This document shows, in pieces, positions 19,383 to 27,707 of a stretch of 64,000 nt of DNA (position 1 is its first letter; the number at the start of each line of letters is the position of its first letter). Below the pieces are notes generated by a model. It did no database searches. It saw only the letters and a list, made by a program, of their open reading frames with translations, and had not been told where the DNA came from. The DNA is taken from positions 2,914,001 through 2,978,000 of the forward strand of contig NZ_CP093845.1 in NCBI RefSeq assembly GCF_024732245.1, in the 5' to 3' direction. Origin of the DNA: Dietzia sp. B32. Its GTDB lineage: Bacteria > Actinomycetota > Actinomycetes > Mycobacteriales > Mycobacteriaceae. The position numbers were made by a program, and so were the translations under genes.

Positions 19383-20584
19383 GCGGGCCGGTGGGCGAGG
19401 TCGGCCGGGCCACGGAGCCGCTGGCCAAGGCGTTGGCCGAGGCGGAGGAGATCATCCGCTCGGCGCCGCACGTCCACACCGAGGAGGACGTCGCGGAGGG
19501 CCTGGACTACCTGATGGGGACCATCCGGGGGGCCATCGAGACCGGCCAGCACCGCGGGCGCAGTCACCCGCAGCTGTTCCAGGCCACGGGCCCGTATACC
19601 AAGATGGGCCTGGACAACCCGGACACGTTGTACTTCTACGCCAACCTCACCGACGGCGCGGAGTACGTGATCGAGGGGCGGCGCGGAACGACCGCGGACC
19701 TGTCTTTCCAGGTGATGGCGGGGACGTACTCGGCCGACGAGCGCGCCGCGTCGCACGCGGCGTTCGACGACCGCGCGCTGGAGATCGACGCCGAGGGTCG
19801 GTATCACTTCCGATTGGGGCCGGCGAGATACGACGACGACGAGGGCGACTCCGGCTACGTGGTGCTCCATCCGGGATCGTCCATGATCGCGGTCCGCGAG
19901 GTGTACTCGGACTGGAGCCGTGAAGAGGCCGGGTCGGCGATCATCCGCAGACTCGACACGGTCGGCACCGCCCCGGAGCCGGTGACGCTCGCCGGGCAGG
20001 AGAAGTTCTACACCAAGCTCGCCGAGGCGCTCGTCGGCCGGCTGCGTACCTGGCTGGCGTTCCCGGAGTGGTTCTTCGGGGACCAGCCGCGCAACACCCT
20101 GAACGAGCCCCGCCGGACGCCGGGTGGGCTCACCACGCAGTACTCGTCCGCGGGCGTCTTCGAGCTCGGGCCGGACGAGGCCATCGTGATCTCCGTGCCC
20201 GTCGCCGGGGTGCCCTACCAGGGCTTCCAGCTGGGCAGCATGTGGTACGCCTCGCTGGAGTACGTGCACCACCAGACGAGTCTCACCGCCGACCAGGCGC
20301 ACGTCACCTCCGACGGGCTCATCCATCTGGTGGTCTCCGAGCGGGACCCGGGGTTGGCCAACTGGGTCGAGACGCTCGGTCGTCGCGAGGGCATCATGCA
20401 GTTCCGGTGGCAGCGGGTGAGCGACCCCGTCACGCCGGAGCTGGGCCCCACGGTCAGGGTGGTGCCGTTCGAGCGGCTCGCCGACGAGGTCCCCGGATAC
20501 GACGAGTTGCGGGTGACGCCCGAGCAGTGGCGCGAGCGGATCGCCGCCCGCCAGGACGCGTTCGCGCGGCGGGGGCTCTCGTGA
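19379..20584 (+). CDS. DUF1214-type protein (Rv3531c-like)
   Basis: A 401-residue cytosolic protein with no signal or membrane segment. The C-terminal half (about 230-390), with FFGDQPRNTLNEPRR, AIVISVPVAG, SLEYVHHQTSL and HLVVSERDPGLANWVET, looks like the DUF1214 fold. The function of this fold in steroid degradation is not established. The GTG start overlaps the hsaB stop (GTGA) and its own stop overlaps the next GTG in the same way. M. tuberculosis has a similar-sized gene (Rv3531c) near a sulfotransferase gene (Rv3529c), by recall, so the neighbourhood is conserved. A role in handling a steroid intermediate is inferred from operon position. Confidence 0.75.
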   Translation: MSGPVGEVGRATEPLAKALAEAEEIIRSAPHVHTEEDVAEGLDYLMGTIRGAIETGQHRGRSHPQLFQATGPYTKMGLDNPDTLYFYANLTDGAEYVIEGRRGTTADLSFQVMAGTYSADERAASHAAFDDRALEIDAEGRYHFRLGPARYDDDEGDSGYVVLHPGSSMIAVREVYSDWSREEAGSAIIRRLDTVGTAPEPVTLAGQEKFYTKLAEALVGRLRTWLAFPEWFFGDQPRNTLNEPRRTPGGLTTQYSSAGVFELGPDEAIVISVPVAGVPYQGFQLGSMWYASLEYVHHQTSLTADQAHVTSDGLIHLVVSERDPGLANWVETLGRREGIMQFRWQRVSDPVTPELGPTVRVVPFERLADEVPGYDELRVTPEQWRERIAARQDAFARRGLS

Positions 20585-21777
20585 GCGGGCCGGCCGGGAC
20601 CGACTCCGATCGTGTCCACGTCGGCACTGTCGAGGACCTGCACGCCAGCGCGTCGCGCACGGTCGGGCTCGAGGACTTCGCCGACGGCGACGACGGGCAC
20701 CGCGAGGCGCTGGGGGTTCTGCTGGACTCCCTGCACTCCGACGCGGGTCTGACCCCGGCCGGCAGCAAGTACTGGCGGTCGGTCCTCAAGAGCGCGCTCA
20801 CCGCCCGGCTGCTGGCGAACGCGGGATTCTCGGCGGACCCGGCCCGGGCGGACTCCGTGATCGAGCGGCCCGTCGTCGTCACCGGGTTGCCCCGGACCGG
20901 CACCACGGCGCTGCACCGGCTCCTGGGCGCCGACCCCGCCAACCAGGGGCTCGAGCTGTGGCTCACCGAGGTCCCGCAGCCGCGGCCGCCTCGCGAGCAG
21001 TGGGAGGACGACCCCGCCTACGTCGGCCTGCGGGACCTGTACTCGGGGTTCATGGCGGAGAATCCCGACTACGGCGGGGTGCACTACATCTCCGCCGACG
21101 ACCTCGAGGAGTGCTGGCAGCTGCTGCGTCAGTCGGCGACCAGCGCCTCCTACGAGTGCCTCGCCCGACTCGACGGCTACTCGCAGTGGCTGGCCGGGGT
21201 CGACTGGGTGCCCGCGTACCGGCGTCACAGGCGGAACCTGCAGCTCATCGGGGCGAATGATCCCGGGCGGCGCTGGGTGCTCAAGAACCCCAGCCACCTG
21301 TTCGCGCTGGACGCGCTGCTGGAGGTGTACCCGGACGCGGTGGTGGTGCAGACGCACCGGGATCCGCGGAAGTCCATGGCGTCCATGTGCTCGCTCGCGC
21401 ACAAGACCGCCACGGAGTGGTCCACGCGGTTCACCCCGGAGTACATCGGTGCGTCGCAGTTGGACTTCTGGGCGCGGGGCGTCGAGACCTTCGACGCCGC
21501 CCGCGCCCGGCACGAGGCGGACCCGGCATCGCGGGCGACGTTCGTGGACGTCGACCACCACGAACTGGTGGACGATCCCGCGGGCGTGGTGGAGCGCGTC
21601 TACGCCGCGGTGGGGACGGAACTGCCGGAGGACGTACGCGCGGGCGTGGTGGCCGAGAACGACAAGAGTCTGTCCGGCGACCGCGCGCCCGCGCACCGGT
21701 ACACGCTCGCCGACTACGGACTCAGCGAGGCGCTGATCGCGGAGCGGTTCGCCGGGTACCGCGGGCTGGAGGGCTAG
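20581..21777 (+). CDS. Sulfotransferase-family protein (Rv3529c-like)
   Basis: A 398-residue protein of the PAPS-dependent sulfotransferase fold. The 5'-phosphosulfate loop is VVVTGLPRTGTTALHRLLG near residue 100, and the 3'-phosphate site is VVVQTHRDPRKSMASMCSL near residue 260. It would transfer sulfate from PAPS to an alcohol and release PAP. The GTG start overlaps the DUF1214 stop. Its C-terminal stop interlocks with that of a CysQ-like PAP phosphatase on the other strand. The acceptor is unknown; in a steroid operon a hydroxysteroid or a cell-surface lipid is possible. Some members of this family have lost transferase activity, so activity is not assured. Confidence 0.85.
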   Translation: MSGPAGTDSDRVHVGTVEDLHASASRTVGLEDFADGDDGHREALGVLLDSLHSDAGLTPAGSKYWRSVLKSALTARLLANAGFSADPARADSVIERPVVVTGLPRTGTTALHRLLGADPANQGLELWLTEVPQPRPPREQWEDDPAYVGLRDLYSGFMAENPDYGGVHYISADDLEECWQLLRQSATSASYECLARLDGYSQWLAGVDWVPAYRRHRRNLQLIGANDPGRRWVLKNPSHLFALDALLEVYPDAVVVQTHRDPRKSMASMCSLAHKTATEWSTRFTPEYIGASQLDFWARGVETFDAARARHEADPASRATFVDVDHHELVDDPAGVVERVYAAVGTELPEDVRAGVVAENDKSLSGDRAPAHRYTLADYGLSEALIAERFAGYRGLEG

Positions 21778-22595
21778 AGGTACTTGCCGACCGCGTCGAT
21801 GATCTTCTCGGCCACGTCCCGGGTGCACACCAGCAGGTCGGGGAATTCGATCTGTTCGGTGTTGTATACTAGTTCGGACCCGTCCAGGGCGCTGGCGTGC
21901 AGACCGCGCTGCTGCACCACGCCGACGGTCGCGGCGGAGTCCCACTGGTGGTGCCCGCTGGTGTGGATGTACGCGTCGCACTCGCCCTCGAGCACCGTCG
22001 CGGTCTTACCGCCGCCGGATCCGAGGTGGACCAGGGAGGCGCCGAGTTCCTCGGCGAGCTCTTCCGCGAACGCCGGCGGTTCGGCCTCCGAGACGGCGAT
22101 GCGCAGGCGGTCGTCCTCACGGGGCGGTACCAGCGGGCCGGGCCGGGGGCCACGGATGATCGACAGGGGCTGGTAGGTGGTGGCGCCGCGTCCGGTGAGG
22201 ACGCGGCCGTAGGCGGGCATGGCGATCGCGCAGGCGGTGATGCCGCCGACGCCCTGCGGGTCCTTCTCCCACAGCGCCACGTGGACCGCCCAGTCGGGGC
22301 GGCCCTCGGTCACGTAGGAGCGGATCCCGTCGAGGGGATCGACGAACCACACACGGTCGGCCTCGAGCCGGGCGCGGGAGTCGGGGTCCCACTCGCCGAA
22401 CACCAGGTCCCCGGGTCGCGCCACGGCGAGCCGGTCGATGATGACGGACTGCGCCTCACCCTCGGCGAACGCGCCGAGGTCCTCCGGCGCCACCTTCGAG
22501 ACCCGCAGGTCGGTGAGCAGGCGTCCGGCCTGGGCCGCGAGGTCCTCGGCCGACCGCTGGTCATTGGTCCGTCCATGCGCGGGGAAGGGGCTCAT
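21774..22595 (-). CDS. cysQ: CysQ-like 3'(2'),5'-bisphosphate nucleotidase / inositol phosphatase family
   Basis: A 273-residue metal-dependent phosphatase of the inositol monophosphatase superfamily. Metal ligands are visible as Glu in VFGEWD, the DPLDG segment after VWFVD, and the Asp in HHQWDSAA. The usual Thr of DPLDGT is Ile here. DPLDGIRSYVTEGRPDWAVHVALW is closest to CysQ proteins, which hydrolyse PAP, the inhibitory by-product of sulfotransferases. It converges on the sulfotransferase gene with a shared CTAG, which fits that role. The true substrate (PAP, inositol phosphate or fructose bisphosphate) cannot be read from the sequence. The gene ends before the HIP block begins. Confidence 0.8.
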   Translation of the reverse strand: MSPFPAHGRTNDQRSAEDLAAQAGRLLTDLRVSKVAPEDLGAFAEGEAQSVIIDRLAVARPGDLVFGEWDPDSRARLEADRVWFVDPLDGIRSYVTEGRPDWAVHVALWEKDPQGVGGITACAIAMPAYGRVLTGRGATTYQPLSIIRGPRPGPLVPPREDDRLRIAVSEAEPPAFAEELAEELGASLVHLGSGGGKTATVLEGECDAYIHTSGHHQWDSAATVGVVQQRGLHASALDGSELVYNTEQIEFPDLLVCTRDVAEKIIDAVGKYL

Positions 22596-22618
22596 GCGAC
22601 TGATTCTAGTGGCCCCGG

Positions 22619-23752
22619 CTAGAGTCCCGCCGCGACCTCCAGCGCGGCGAGCAGTTCGTGGGGTTGGCCGAGCAACTGCGCGGTACCGTGTGCCCGCTTG
22701 AAGAACAGTTGGGCGTCGTACTCCCAGGTGATGCCGACGCCACCGTGGAGCTGGATCGACTCACCGGCGATCCACTGCAGGGCTTCGGAACAGTAGACCT
22801 TGGCGGCGGCCGCCTCGATCTCCGCGGCGTAGGCCGCCTCGTCGGCGTCCGGCCCGTCCCCGAGGGCCTGCGCCTCGGCGACGAGGGCGGCGGCGGAGTA
22901 CGAGAGCGAGGCGGCGGTCTCCGCGCGGACGTACATGTCGGCCATGCGGTGCTTGAGTGCCTGGAACGAGCCGATCACGCGGCCGAACTGGGTGCGCTCC
23001 TGCGTGTACCGGACGGTCGCGTCCAGCACGGCGCGCGCGGCGCCCACCTGCTCGGCGGACACCGCCGCCCACGCGGCCGCGCGCAGGCGGGCCAGGAAGC
23101 TCGGCCGGGTGGCGATGGCGGTGGCCGCGGCGCCGTCGAACTCCACGCGCGCCAGGGTGCGGGTGGGGTCCATGACGGGCACGCGGGTGACGGTCACGCC
23201 GTCGGCGTCGGCGGGGAGCTCGAACAGACCGACGTCGTCGCCGGTGACGGCCACGACGAGTAGCGTGGTGGCGGTGTCGGCGCCCAGCACGTGGTGGGCG
23301 GTGCCGGTGAGGGTGGTGCCGTCGGCTCGGACCCCGGGGGTGGCCCAGCCGTCGAGCCCGGCCCAGCACAGCGCGGCGAGCTCGCCGGCGGCGATTCCGG
23401 GCAGCAGACGCGCGCACGCGGCCTCGTCGCCCGAGGCGAGGACGGCCTGTGCGGAGAGGACCGCGGACCCGAGCATCGGGGAGGGGGTCAACCGGCGGCC
23501 GAGCTCCTCGCACACGAGGTGGGTCTCGACCCAGGTCGCCCCGGCACCGTCGTGTGACTCGGGGATCGACAGCGCGGCGGCCCCGATCTGGTCGACCAGC
23601 GTCGACCACAGCGCGGGGTCGTACCCGTGGTCGGAGGCGAACGCGGCGCGCACAGCGGCGGAGTCGGACCTCTTCTCCAGCAGCGCGGCCACGGACTGCC
23701 GCAGCGCGGCCTGTTCTTCGGTGTCGACGCCGGGGGTGGCGGGGGCGGTCAT
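22619..23752 (-). CDS. ipdE2: Acyl-CoA dehydrogenase subunit IpdE2 (FadE33)
   Basis: A 377-residue ACAD-fold protein. The C-terminal half shows QERTQFGRVIGSFQALKHRMADM (FAD contact) and IAGESIQLHGGVGITWEYDAQLFFKRA. The N-terminal half is short and Ala-rich, as in the beta subunits of the heterotetrameric steroid ACADs. FadE33 pairs with FadE30 as IpdE1-IpdE2 in HIP degradation, dehydrogenating the CoA thioester of the indanedione acid; the partner gene is at 30373, on the opposite strand, as in mycobacteria. The start overlaps the fadE32 stop (ATGA). It is the last gene of the KstR2-controlled run starting at 26862. Naming rests on operon order and subunit type. Confidence 0.82.
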   Translation of the reverse strand: MTAPATPGVDTEEQAALRQSVAALLEKRSDSAAVRAAFASDHGYDPALWSTLVDQIGAAALSIPESHDGAGATWVETHLVCEELGRRLTPSPMLGSAVLSAQAVLASGDEAACARLLPGIAAGELAALCWAGLDGWATPGVRADGTTLTGTAHHVLGADTATTLLVVAVTGDDVGLFELPADADGVTVTRVPVMDPTRTLARVEFDGAAATAIATRPSFLARLRAAAWAAVSAEQVGAARAVLDATVRYTQERTQFGRVIGSFQALKHRMADMYVRAETAASLSYSAAALVAEAQALGDGPDADEAAYAAEIEAAAAKVYCSEALQWIAGESIQLHGGVGITWEYDAQLFFKRAHGTAQLLGQPHELLAALEVAAGL

Positions 23753-24732
23753 CGGGTGGCCCCCGCGGCGTCCGCGCGGAGCGAGTCGAGCACGCGGCCG
23801 CGGTGGTAGCTCTGGGTGCCCCACGCCGTCTGCAGGGCGCGGGTCTTGGTCAGCCACAGGCCCAGGTCGTGCTCGAGCGTGTAGCCGATCGCGCCGTGCA
23901 CCTGCAGCGCCGTGCGGGCGGCCAGGTAGGCGGCGTCGGCGACGGCCACGCGGGCGGCGGAGACGTCGCGCACCGCGGCTGCGGGGTCGTCGGGGTTCTC
24001 GGCGATCGCCAGGGCGCCGGCCCACAGCAGTGGTCGGGACATCTCCAGCGCGATGGCCACCTCGGCCAACTGGTGCTTGAGGCCCTGGTACTCACCGATG
24101 AGCTTGCCGTACTGCTTGCGCTGCTTGGCGTAGTCGACGCTCATCGTGAGCATGGCCTGACCGAGGCCCTGGAGCTGCGCCGCGGTGCCGAGGGCGCCGT
24201 GGTTGACCAGGTCGGTCGTGCTCGCCGCCGCGACGCGGGCCCCCGCGGTCGGGGTGGCCACCGTGCGGGCCCGGTCGACCGACCGACGGGTCTCGCCGGC
24301 CTCGGCGGTGAACACCTCGTCGTCGTCGGCCACCCACAGGTACTCCGCCACGTGCACGTCGGGCGCGAGCGGCGAGACGCCGGGCACGGCGACCGACGCC
24401 AGCGCACCGCCGGCGATCTCCCCGGCCACGTCCCCGGAGGCGATACGCGGCGCCACCATGACGGTCTCCACGACGGGACCCGGCACCGCGTGGCGGCCCA
24501 GGACCTCGAGCGCCGCCACGGCCTCGACCGCGGTGGCCCCGGCGCCGCCGGCGGCCTCGTCGATGAGCAGGGCGGCGGCGCCCGTCTCGGCGACGCGGCC
24601 CCACACGGCGGTGCCGGGGGCCGTGTCACCGGCGGCCCACGAGCGGATCACCGCGGGCATGTCGGACTTGGCCAGCAGGGAGTCGATGCTGCCGGCGAAG
24701 TCGATGATCTCGGGATCGAGTGCGAACTGCAT
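23749..24732 (-). CDS. fadE32: Acyl-CoA dehydrogenase subunit FadE32
   Basis: A 327-residue ACAD-fold protein, short in the N-terminal domain. FAD-contact and C-terminal signatures are QRKQYGKLIGEYQGLKHQLAEV and LQVHGAIGYTLEHDLGLWLTK. It lies between FadE31 and FadE33 homologues with coupled translation. In current models FadE31 and FadE32 form a heteromeric dehydrogenase acting on the ring-opened HIP product (MOODA-CoA stage). The paralogues on each side (FadE31 larger, FadE33 similar) fit the M. tuberculosis order fadE31-32-33. The exact substrate is inferred from pathway knowledge. Confidence 0.8.
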   Translation of the reverse strand: MQFALDPEIIDFAGSIDSLLAKSDMPAVIRSWAAGDTAPGTAVWGRVAETGAAALLIDEAAGGAGATAVEAVAALEVLGRHAVPGPVVETVMVAPRIASGDVAGEIAGGALASVAVPGVSPLAPDVHVAEYLWVADDDEVFTAEAGETRRSVDRARTVATPTAGARVAAASTTDLVNHGALGTAAQLQGLGQAMLTMSVDYAKQRKQYGKLIGEYQGLKHQLAEVAIALEMSRPLLWAGALAIAENPDDPAAAVRDVSAARVAVADAAYLAARTALQVHGAIGYTLEHDLGLWLTKTRALQTAWGTQSYHRGRVLDSLRADAAGATR

Positions 24733-24749
24733 ATTCAAGAACCGCCTTC

Positions 24750-25919
24750 TCAGCCGCGCGGGAGGCCGAGGAGTCGCTCGGCGATGATGTTCTTCTGGAC
24801 CTCGTTGGTGCCCGCGTAGATGGGGCCGGCGAGGGCGAACAGGTACCCGTCCATCCACTGCTCCCCGGCGAGTTCGCCGGCGGGCCCGAGGACGTCCAGG
24901 GCGGTCTCGTGGGTCGCGATGTCCCAGTCGGACCAGAAGACCTTGTTGATGGAGGACTCGAAGCCGAGGTTGGCGCCGCCGGTGAGCTTGGTGACCGTGT
25001 TCCACGTGCTCAGCTCGTACGCGCGGGAGCCGATCCAGGCGTCCGCCACACGGTCGGCCAGCGCCCCGCGGGTGCGATCGTCGAGGTCGCCCTCCCGGGA
25101 GTCCCACAGCTCCAGCAGCCGGTCGGTGGTGGCCAGGAACCGTCCCGGGGAGCGTAGCGAGAGGCCGCGCTCGTTGTTGGCGGTGGACATGGCCACCTTC
25201 CAGCCCTGGTTGACCTCGCCGATCACTCCGGACTCGGCGGGGTTCGCCGGGTCGTCGGGCACGAAGACGTCCTCGAGGAACAGCTCGGCGAAGCCGGGGA
25301 GCCCGTCGAGCTGGTCGATCGGGCGCACGGTGACGCCCTCGGCCCGCAGGTCGAACATGAAGTAGGTCAGGCCCTTGTGGCGGGGCTCGTCCGGGTCGGT
25401 GCGGAACAGCCCGAAGCCCTTGTCCGCGAACGAGGCGCGGGTCGACCACACCTTCTGCCCGTTCAGGACCCACCCGCCGTCGACCTTCCTGGCGGTCGAG
25501 CGCAGCGAGGCCAGGTCGGACCCGGCCTCGGGCTCGGACCAGGCCTGCGCCCAGATGTCGTCGGCCCGGGCCATGCGCGGCATGATGCGCGCGAGCTGCT
25601 CGGGGGAGGCGTGGTCGAACAGGGTCGGGGCCAGCAGGAAGATGCCGTTCTGGCTCACCCGCAGCGGCGCGCCGGCGCAGAAGTACTCCTCCTCGAACAC
25701 CACCCAGTTGACCAGTCCACAGTCGCGGCCGCCGAACTCCTCGGGCCAGGAGACGACCGACATGCGGGCGTCGGCCATCTTCCGCTCCCACTCCCGGTGG
25801 GCCTCGAAGCCCTCGCGGGTGTCCATGTGGGGCAGCGGCTCGGCGGGCACGTTGGCCTCGAGCCACTGTCGCACCTCGAGGCGGAAGGCCTCGGTCGAGG
25901 CGTCCAGTTCCAGATCCAC
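24750..25919 (-). CDS. fadE31: Acyl-CoA dehydrogenase subunit FadE31
   Basis: A 389-residue alpha-type ACAD. IWAQAWSEPEAGSDLASLRSTA, WVLNGQKVWSTRASFAD and the C-terminal IYAGTNEVQKNIIAERLLGLPR are the FAD and substrate motifs. The Glu often found at the YEG position is Ala here (YAG), so the catalytic base is not at that site, as in other steroid ACADs. The GTG at 25919 starts four bases after the enoyl-CoA hydratase stop. With FadE32 it probably forms the heteromer of late HIP degradation. It is KstR2-controlled through the box at 26884. Confidence 0.83.
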   Translation of the reverse strand: MDLELDASTEAFRLEVRQWLEANVPAEPLPHMDTREGFEAHREWERKMADARMSVVSWPEEFGGRDCGLVNWVVFEEEYFCAGAPLRVSQNGIFLLAPTLFDHASPEQLARIMPRMARADDIWAQAWSEPEAGSDLASLRSTARKVDGGWVLNGQKVWSTRASFADKGFGLFRTDPDEPRHKGLTYFMFDLRAEGVTVRPIDQLDGLPGFAELFLEDVFVPDDPANPAESGVIGEVNQGWKVAMSTANNERGLSLRSPGRFLATTDRLLELWDSREGDLDDRTRGALADRVADAWIGSRAYELSTWNTVTKLTGGANLGFESSINKVFWSDWDIATHETALDVLGPAGELAGEQWMDGYLFALAGPIYAGTNEVQKNIIAERLLGLPRG

Positions 25920-25923
25920 GGCG

Positions 25924-26862
25924 TCAGCCCTCCTTCTTCTCGGTGGGGGAGGTCGTCCCCGTGTTGGCGCTGTCGCGCATCGAGCGGGCGTCCATCCCGC
26001 CGAGCGAGGCGGAGAACGAGTCCGTGTCGTCCGGCTCCGCGTTGGCCGAGTGGGCGAACATGTGCCACCCGAACGCGGTGTCCAGGGAGGTCTGCAACCC
26101 CATCTGGTCCTCGTTCGAGTTGATGACCTTCTTGGCCAGGGTGAGCCCGAAGGCGGGCATGGCCTTGATCTCATCGGCGATCGAGTCGACCCTGGCCTGC
26201 AGCTCGTCGCGGGGGACCACGTGGTTGAGCATCCCCCACTCCAGGGCCTCCGCCGCGCCGAATCTGCGACCGGTGTAGAGGATCTCCTTGGCGCGGCGCG
26301 GGCCCAGCACGAAGGCGTGGGCGAAGTACTCGACGCCGGGGATGCCCATCTTCACCACCGGGTCGGAGAAGAACGCGTCGTCGGACGCCACGATGAAGTC
26401 GCAGACCCACGCCAGCATCAGCCCGCCGGCGATGCAGGCCCCGTGGACCTGGGCGATCATCGGCTTGGGGATCTCGCGCCAGCGCCGGCACATCTGGACG
26501 TAGACCTCGGACTCGCGGGCGAGTCGCCGGTCGCCGCCGCCGCGGGTGGTGTGGTCCCACCAGATCGCGGCGCGGTTGGGGTACTCCACGTGATGGTCGC
26601 GCTCGGGGGTGCCGATGTCGTGGCCCGCCGAGAAGTGCTTGCCGTTGGCCCGCAGGACGATCACCTTGACCGCGTCGTCCTCGACGGCCCTGATGAACGC
26701 GTTGTCCAGCGAGTACGTCATGACCGAGTTCTGCGCGTTGCGGAAGTCGGGACGGTTGAGGGTGACGTACGCGGTGCCGTCGGAGACCTCGTAGGCCACC
26801 GGCTGCGTGTCCGGCCCGAGGTCGTCGACCCCGAGGACCGGGGGGATGGGTGCATCGGTCAT
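25924..26862 (-). CDS. Enoyl-CoA hydratase/isomerase family protein (long form)
   Basis: A 312-residue crotonase-fold protein, about 50 residues longer than usual. The oxyanion-hole segments are HFSAGHDIGTPE (with an insertion after it) and QVHGACIAGGLMLAW. The acid/base region KMGIPGVEYFAHAFVLG lacks the common pair of Glu, so hydratase activity is not certain. The tail from about residue 270 (NAEPDDTDSFSASLGGMDARS) is typical of the EchA13-like long group. An AAGGAGAG ribosome site and a KstR2 box lie directly upstream. It heads the fadE31-32-33 operon. I recall no direct equivalent in the M. tuberculosis KstR2 regulon. Confidence 0.82.
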   Translation of the reverse strand: MTDAPIPPVLGVDDLGPDTQPVAYEVSDGTAYVTLNRPDFRNAQNSVMTYSLDNAFIRAVEDDAVKVIVLRANGKHFSAGHDIGTPERDHHVEYPNRAAIWWDHTTRGGGDRRLARESEVYVQMCRRWREIPKPMIAQVHGACIAGGLMLAWVCDFIVASDDAFFSDPVVKMGIPGVEYFAHAFVLGPRRAKEILYTGRRFGAAEALEWGMLNHVVPRDELQARVDSIADEIKAMPAFGLTLAKKVINSNEDQMGLQTSLDTAFGWHMFAHSANAEPDDTDSFSASLGGMDARSMRDSANTGTTSPTEKKEG

Positions 26863-26883
26863 GACCTGGGACTCTCCTTACCT

Positions 26884-26897
26884 AGCAAGTGCTTGGT
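26884..26897. promoter_or_regulatory. KstR2 operator (exact), enoyl-CoA hydratase/fadE operon
   Basis: AGCAAGTGCTTGGT matches the KstR2 motif AnCAAGnnCTTGnT at all fixed positions, 22 bases before the start of the hydratase gene. Confidence 0.9.
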
Positions 26898-26909
26898 TGG
26901 TACTGTACC

Positions 26910-27707
26910 TCACACGCCGTAGCCGCCGTCCACGTCGAGCTTCTGTCCGGAGATGAAGCCCGCGCGGTCGGAGGCGAGGAACGCCACGGCCTCGGCGATG
27001 TCGGCAGCGGTTCCGAACCGACGCAGCGGGATGTTGCCGCGGGTGACCTCTAGCGCGCGCTCGTCGAGGTCGCCGGAGGCGATGAGCCGGGAGGCCATGC
27101 CGTCGGTCAGCATCCCCGGGCCCACGCAGTTCACCCGCACCCCGAAGCGCCCCTCCTCGGTGGCCAGGCCGCGGACGAGCTGCTCGACCGCGCCCTTGGG
27201 GGCGGCCGACAGTCCGTCGCGCACCGGGTAGCGGGTGGTGGCCGCGGTGGTGACGACGACGACGTTGCCCCCCACCGCACGCAGGTGCTCCAGCGCGGGG
27301 CGCACGATCGCGAAGAACCCGACCGCGTCGTCCTCGAGCTGTCGACGGAATTCGGACGGTGCGATCCGGGACAGGTGCACCATGGGCACGTGCGGACCGG
27401 CGCAGTGGGCCAGCACGCGGATTCCGCCGTGTCGGGAGGCGATCCCGTCGATCACCCCGGCCACCTCGTCGTCGTTCCCGTCGGCGCCGTCCCGCCCCGG
27501 GGTGAGGCGGACGCACTCGACGGTCCGGGATCCCTCCGCGGTCAGGTCGTGCGCGAGGTCGACGGGCTCGGTCGACCGGTACCCCAGCACCACCGGCGCA
27601 TCGGGGAACTCGGCGGACAGGCGGCGTGCGACCGCCGCCCCGATCCCGCCGGACGCGCCCGTGACCACCACCGCGCCCGCTCCGCCGGGCCCGCCCGGCT
27701 CGGTCAT
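26910..27707 (-). CDS. SDR-fold protein with altered active site
   Basis: A 265-residue short-chain dehydrogenase/reductase. The NAD(P) motif VVVTGASGGIGAA is intact, as are NVVVVTTAATT and the C-terminal GFISGQKLDVDGGYG. At the catalytic YxxxK site the sequence reads SAAPK (GLSAAPKGAVEQ), so the catalytic Tyr is Ser; the nearest Tyr is eight residues earlier (TTRYPV). It may be inactive, use another residue, or be structural. It overlaps the fadD3 stop by four bases (ATGA) and therefore belongs to the fadD3 unit. A role in HIP degradation is inferred from that coupling. Confidence 0.8.
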   Translation of the reverse strand: MTEPGGPGGAGAVVVTGASGGIGAAVARRLSAEFPDAPVVLGYRSTEPVDLAHDLTAEGSRTVECVRLTPGRDGADGNDDEVAGVIDGIASRHGGIRVLAHCAGPHVPMVHLSRIAPSEFRRQLEDDAVGFFAIVRPALEHLRAVGGNVVVVTTAATTRYPVRDGLSAAPKGAVEQLVRGLATEEGRFGVRVNCVGPGMLTDGMASRLIASGDLDERALEVTRGNIPLRRFGTAADIAEAVAFLASDRAGFISGQKLDVDGGYGV

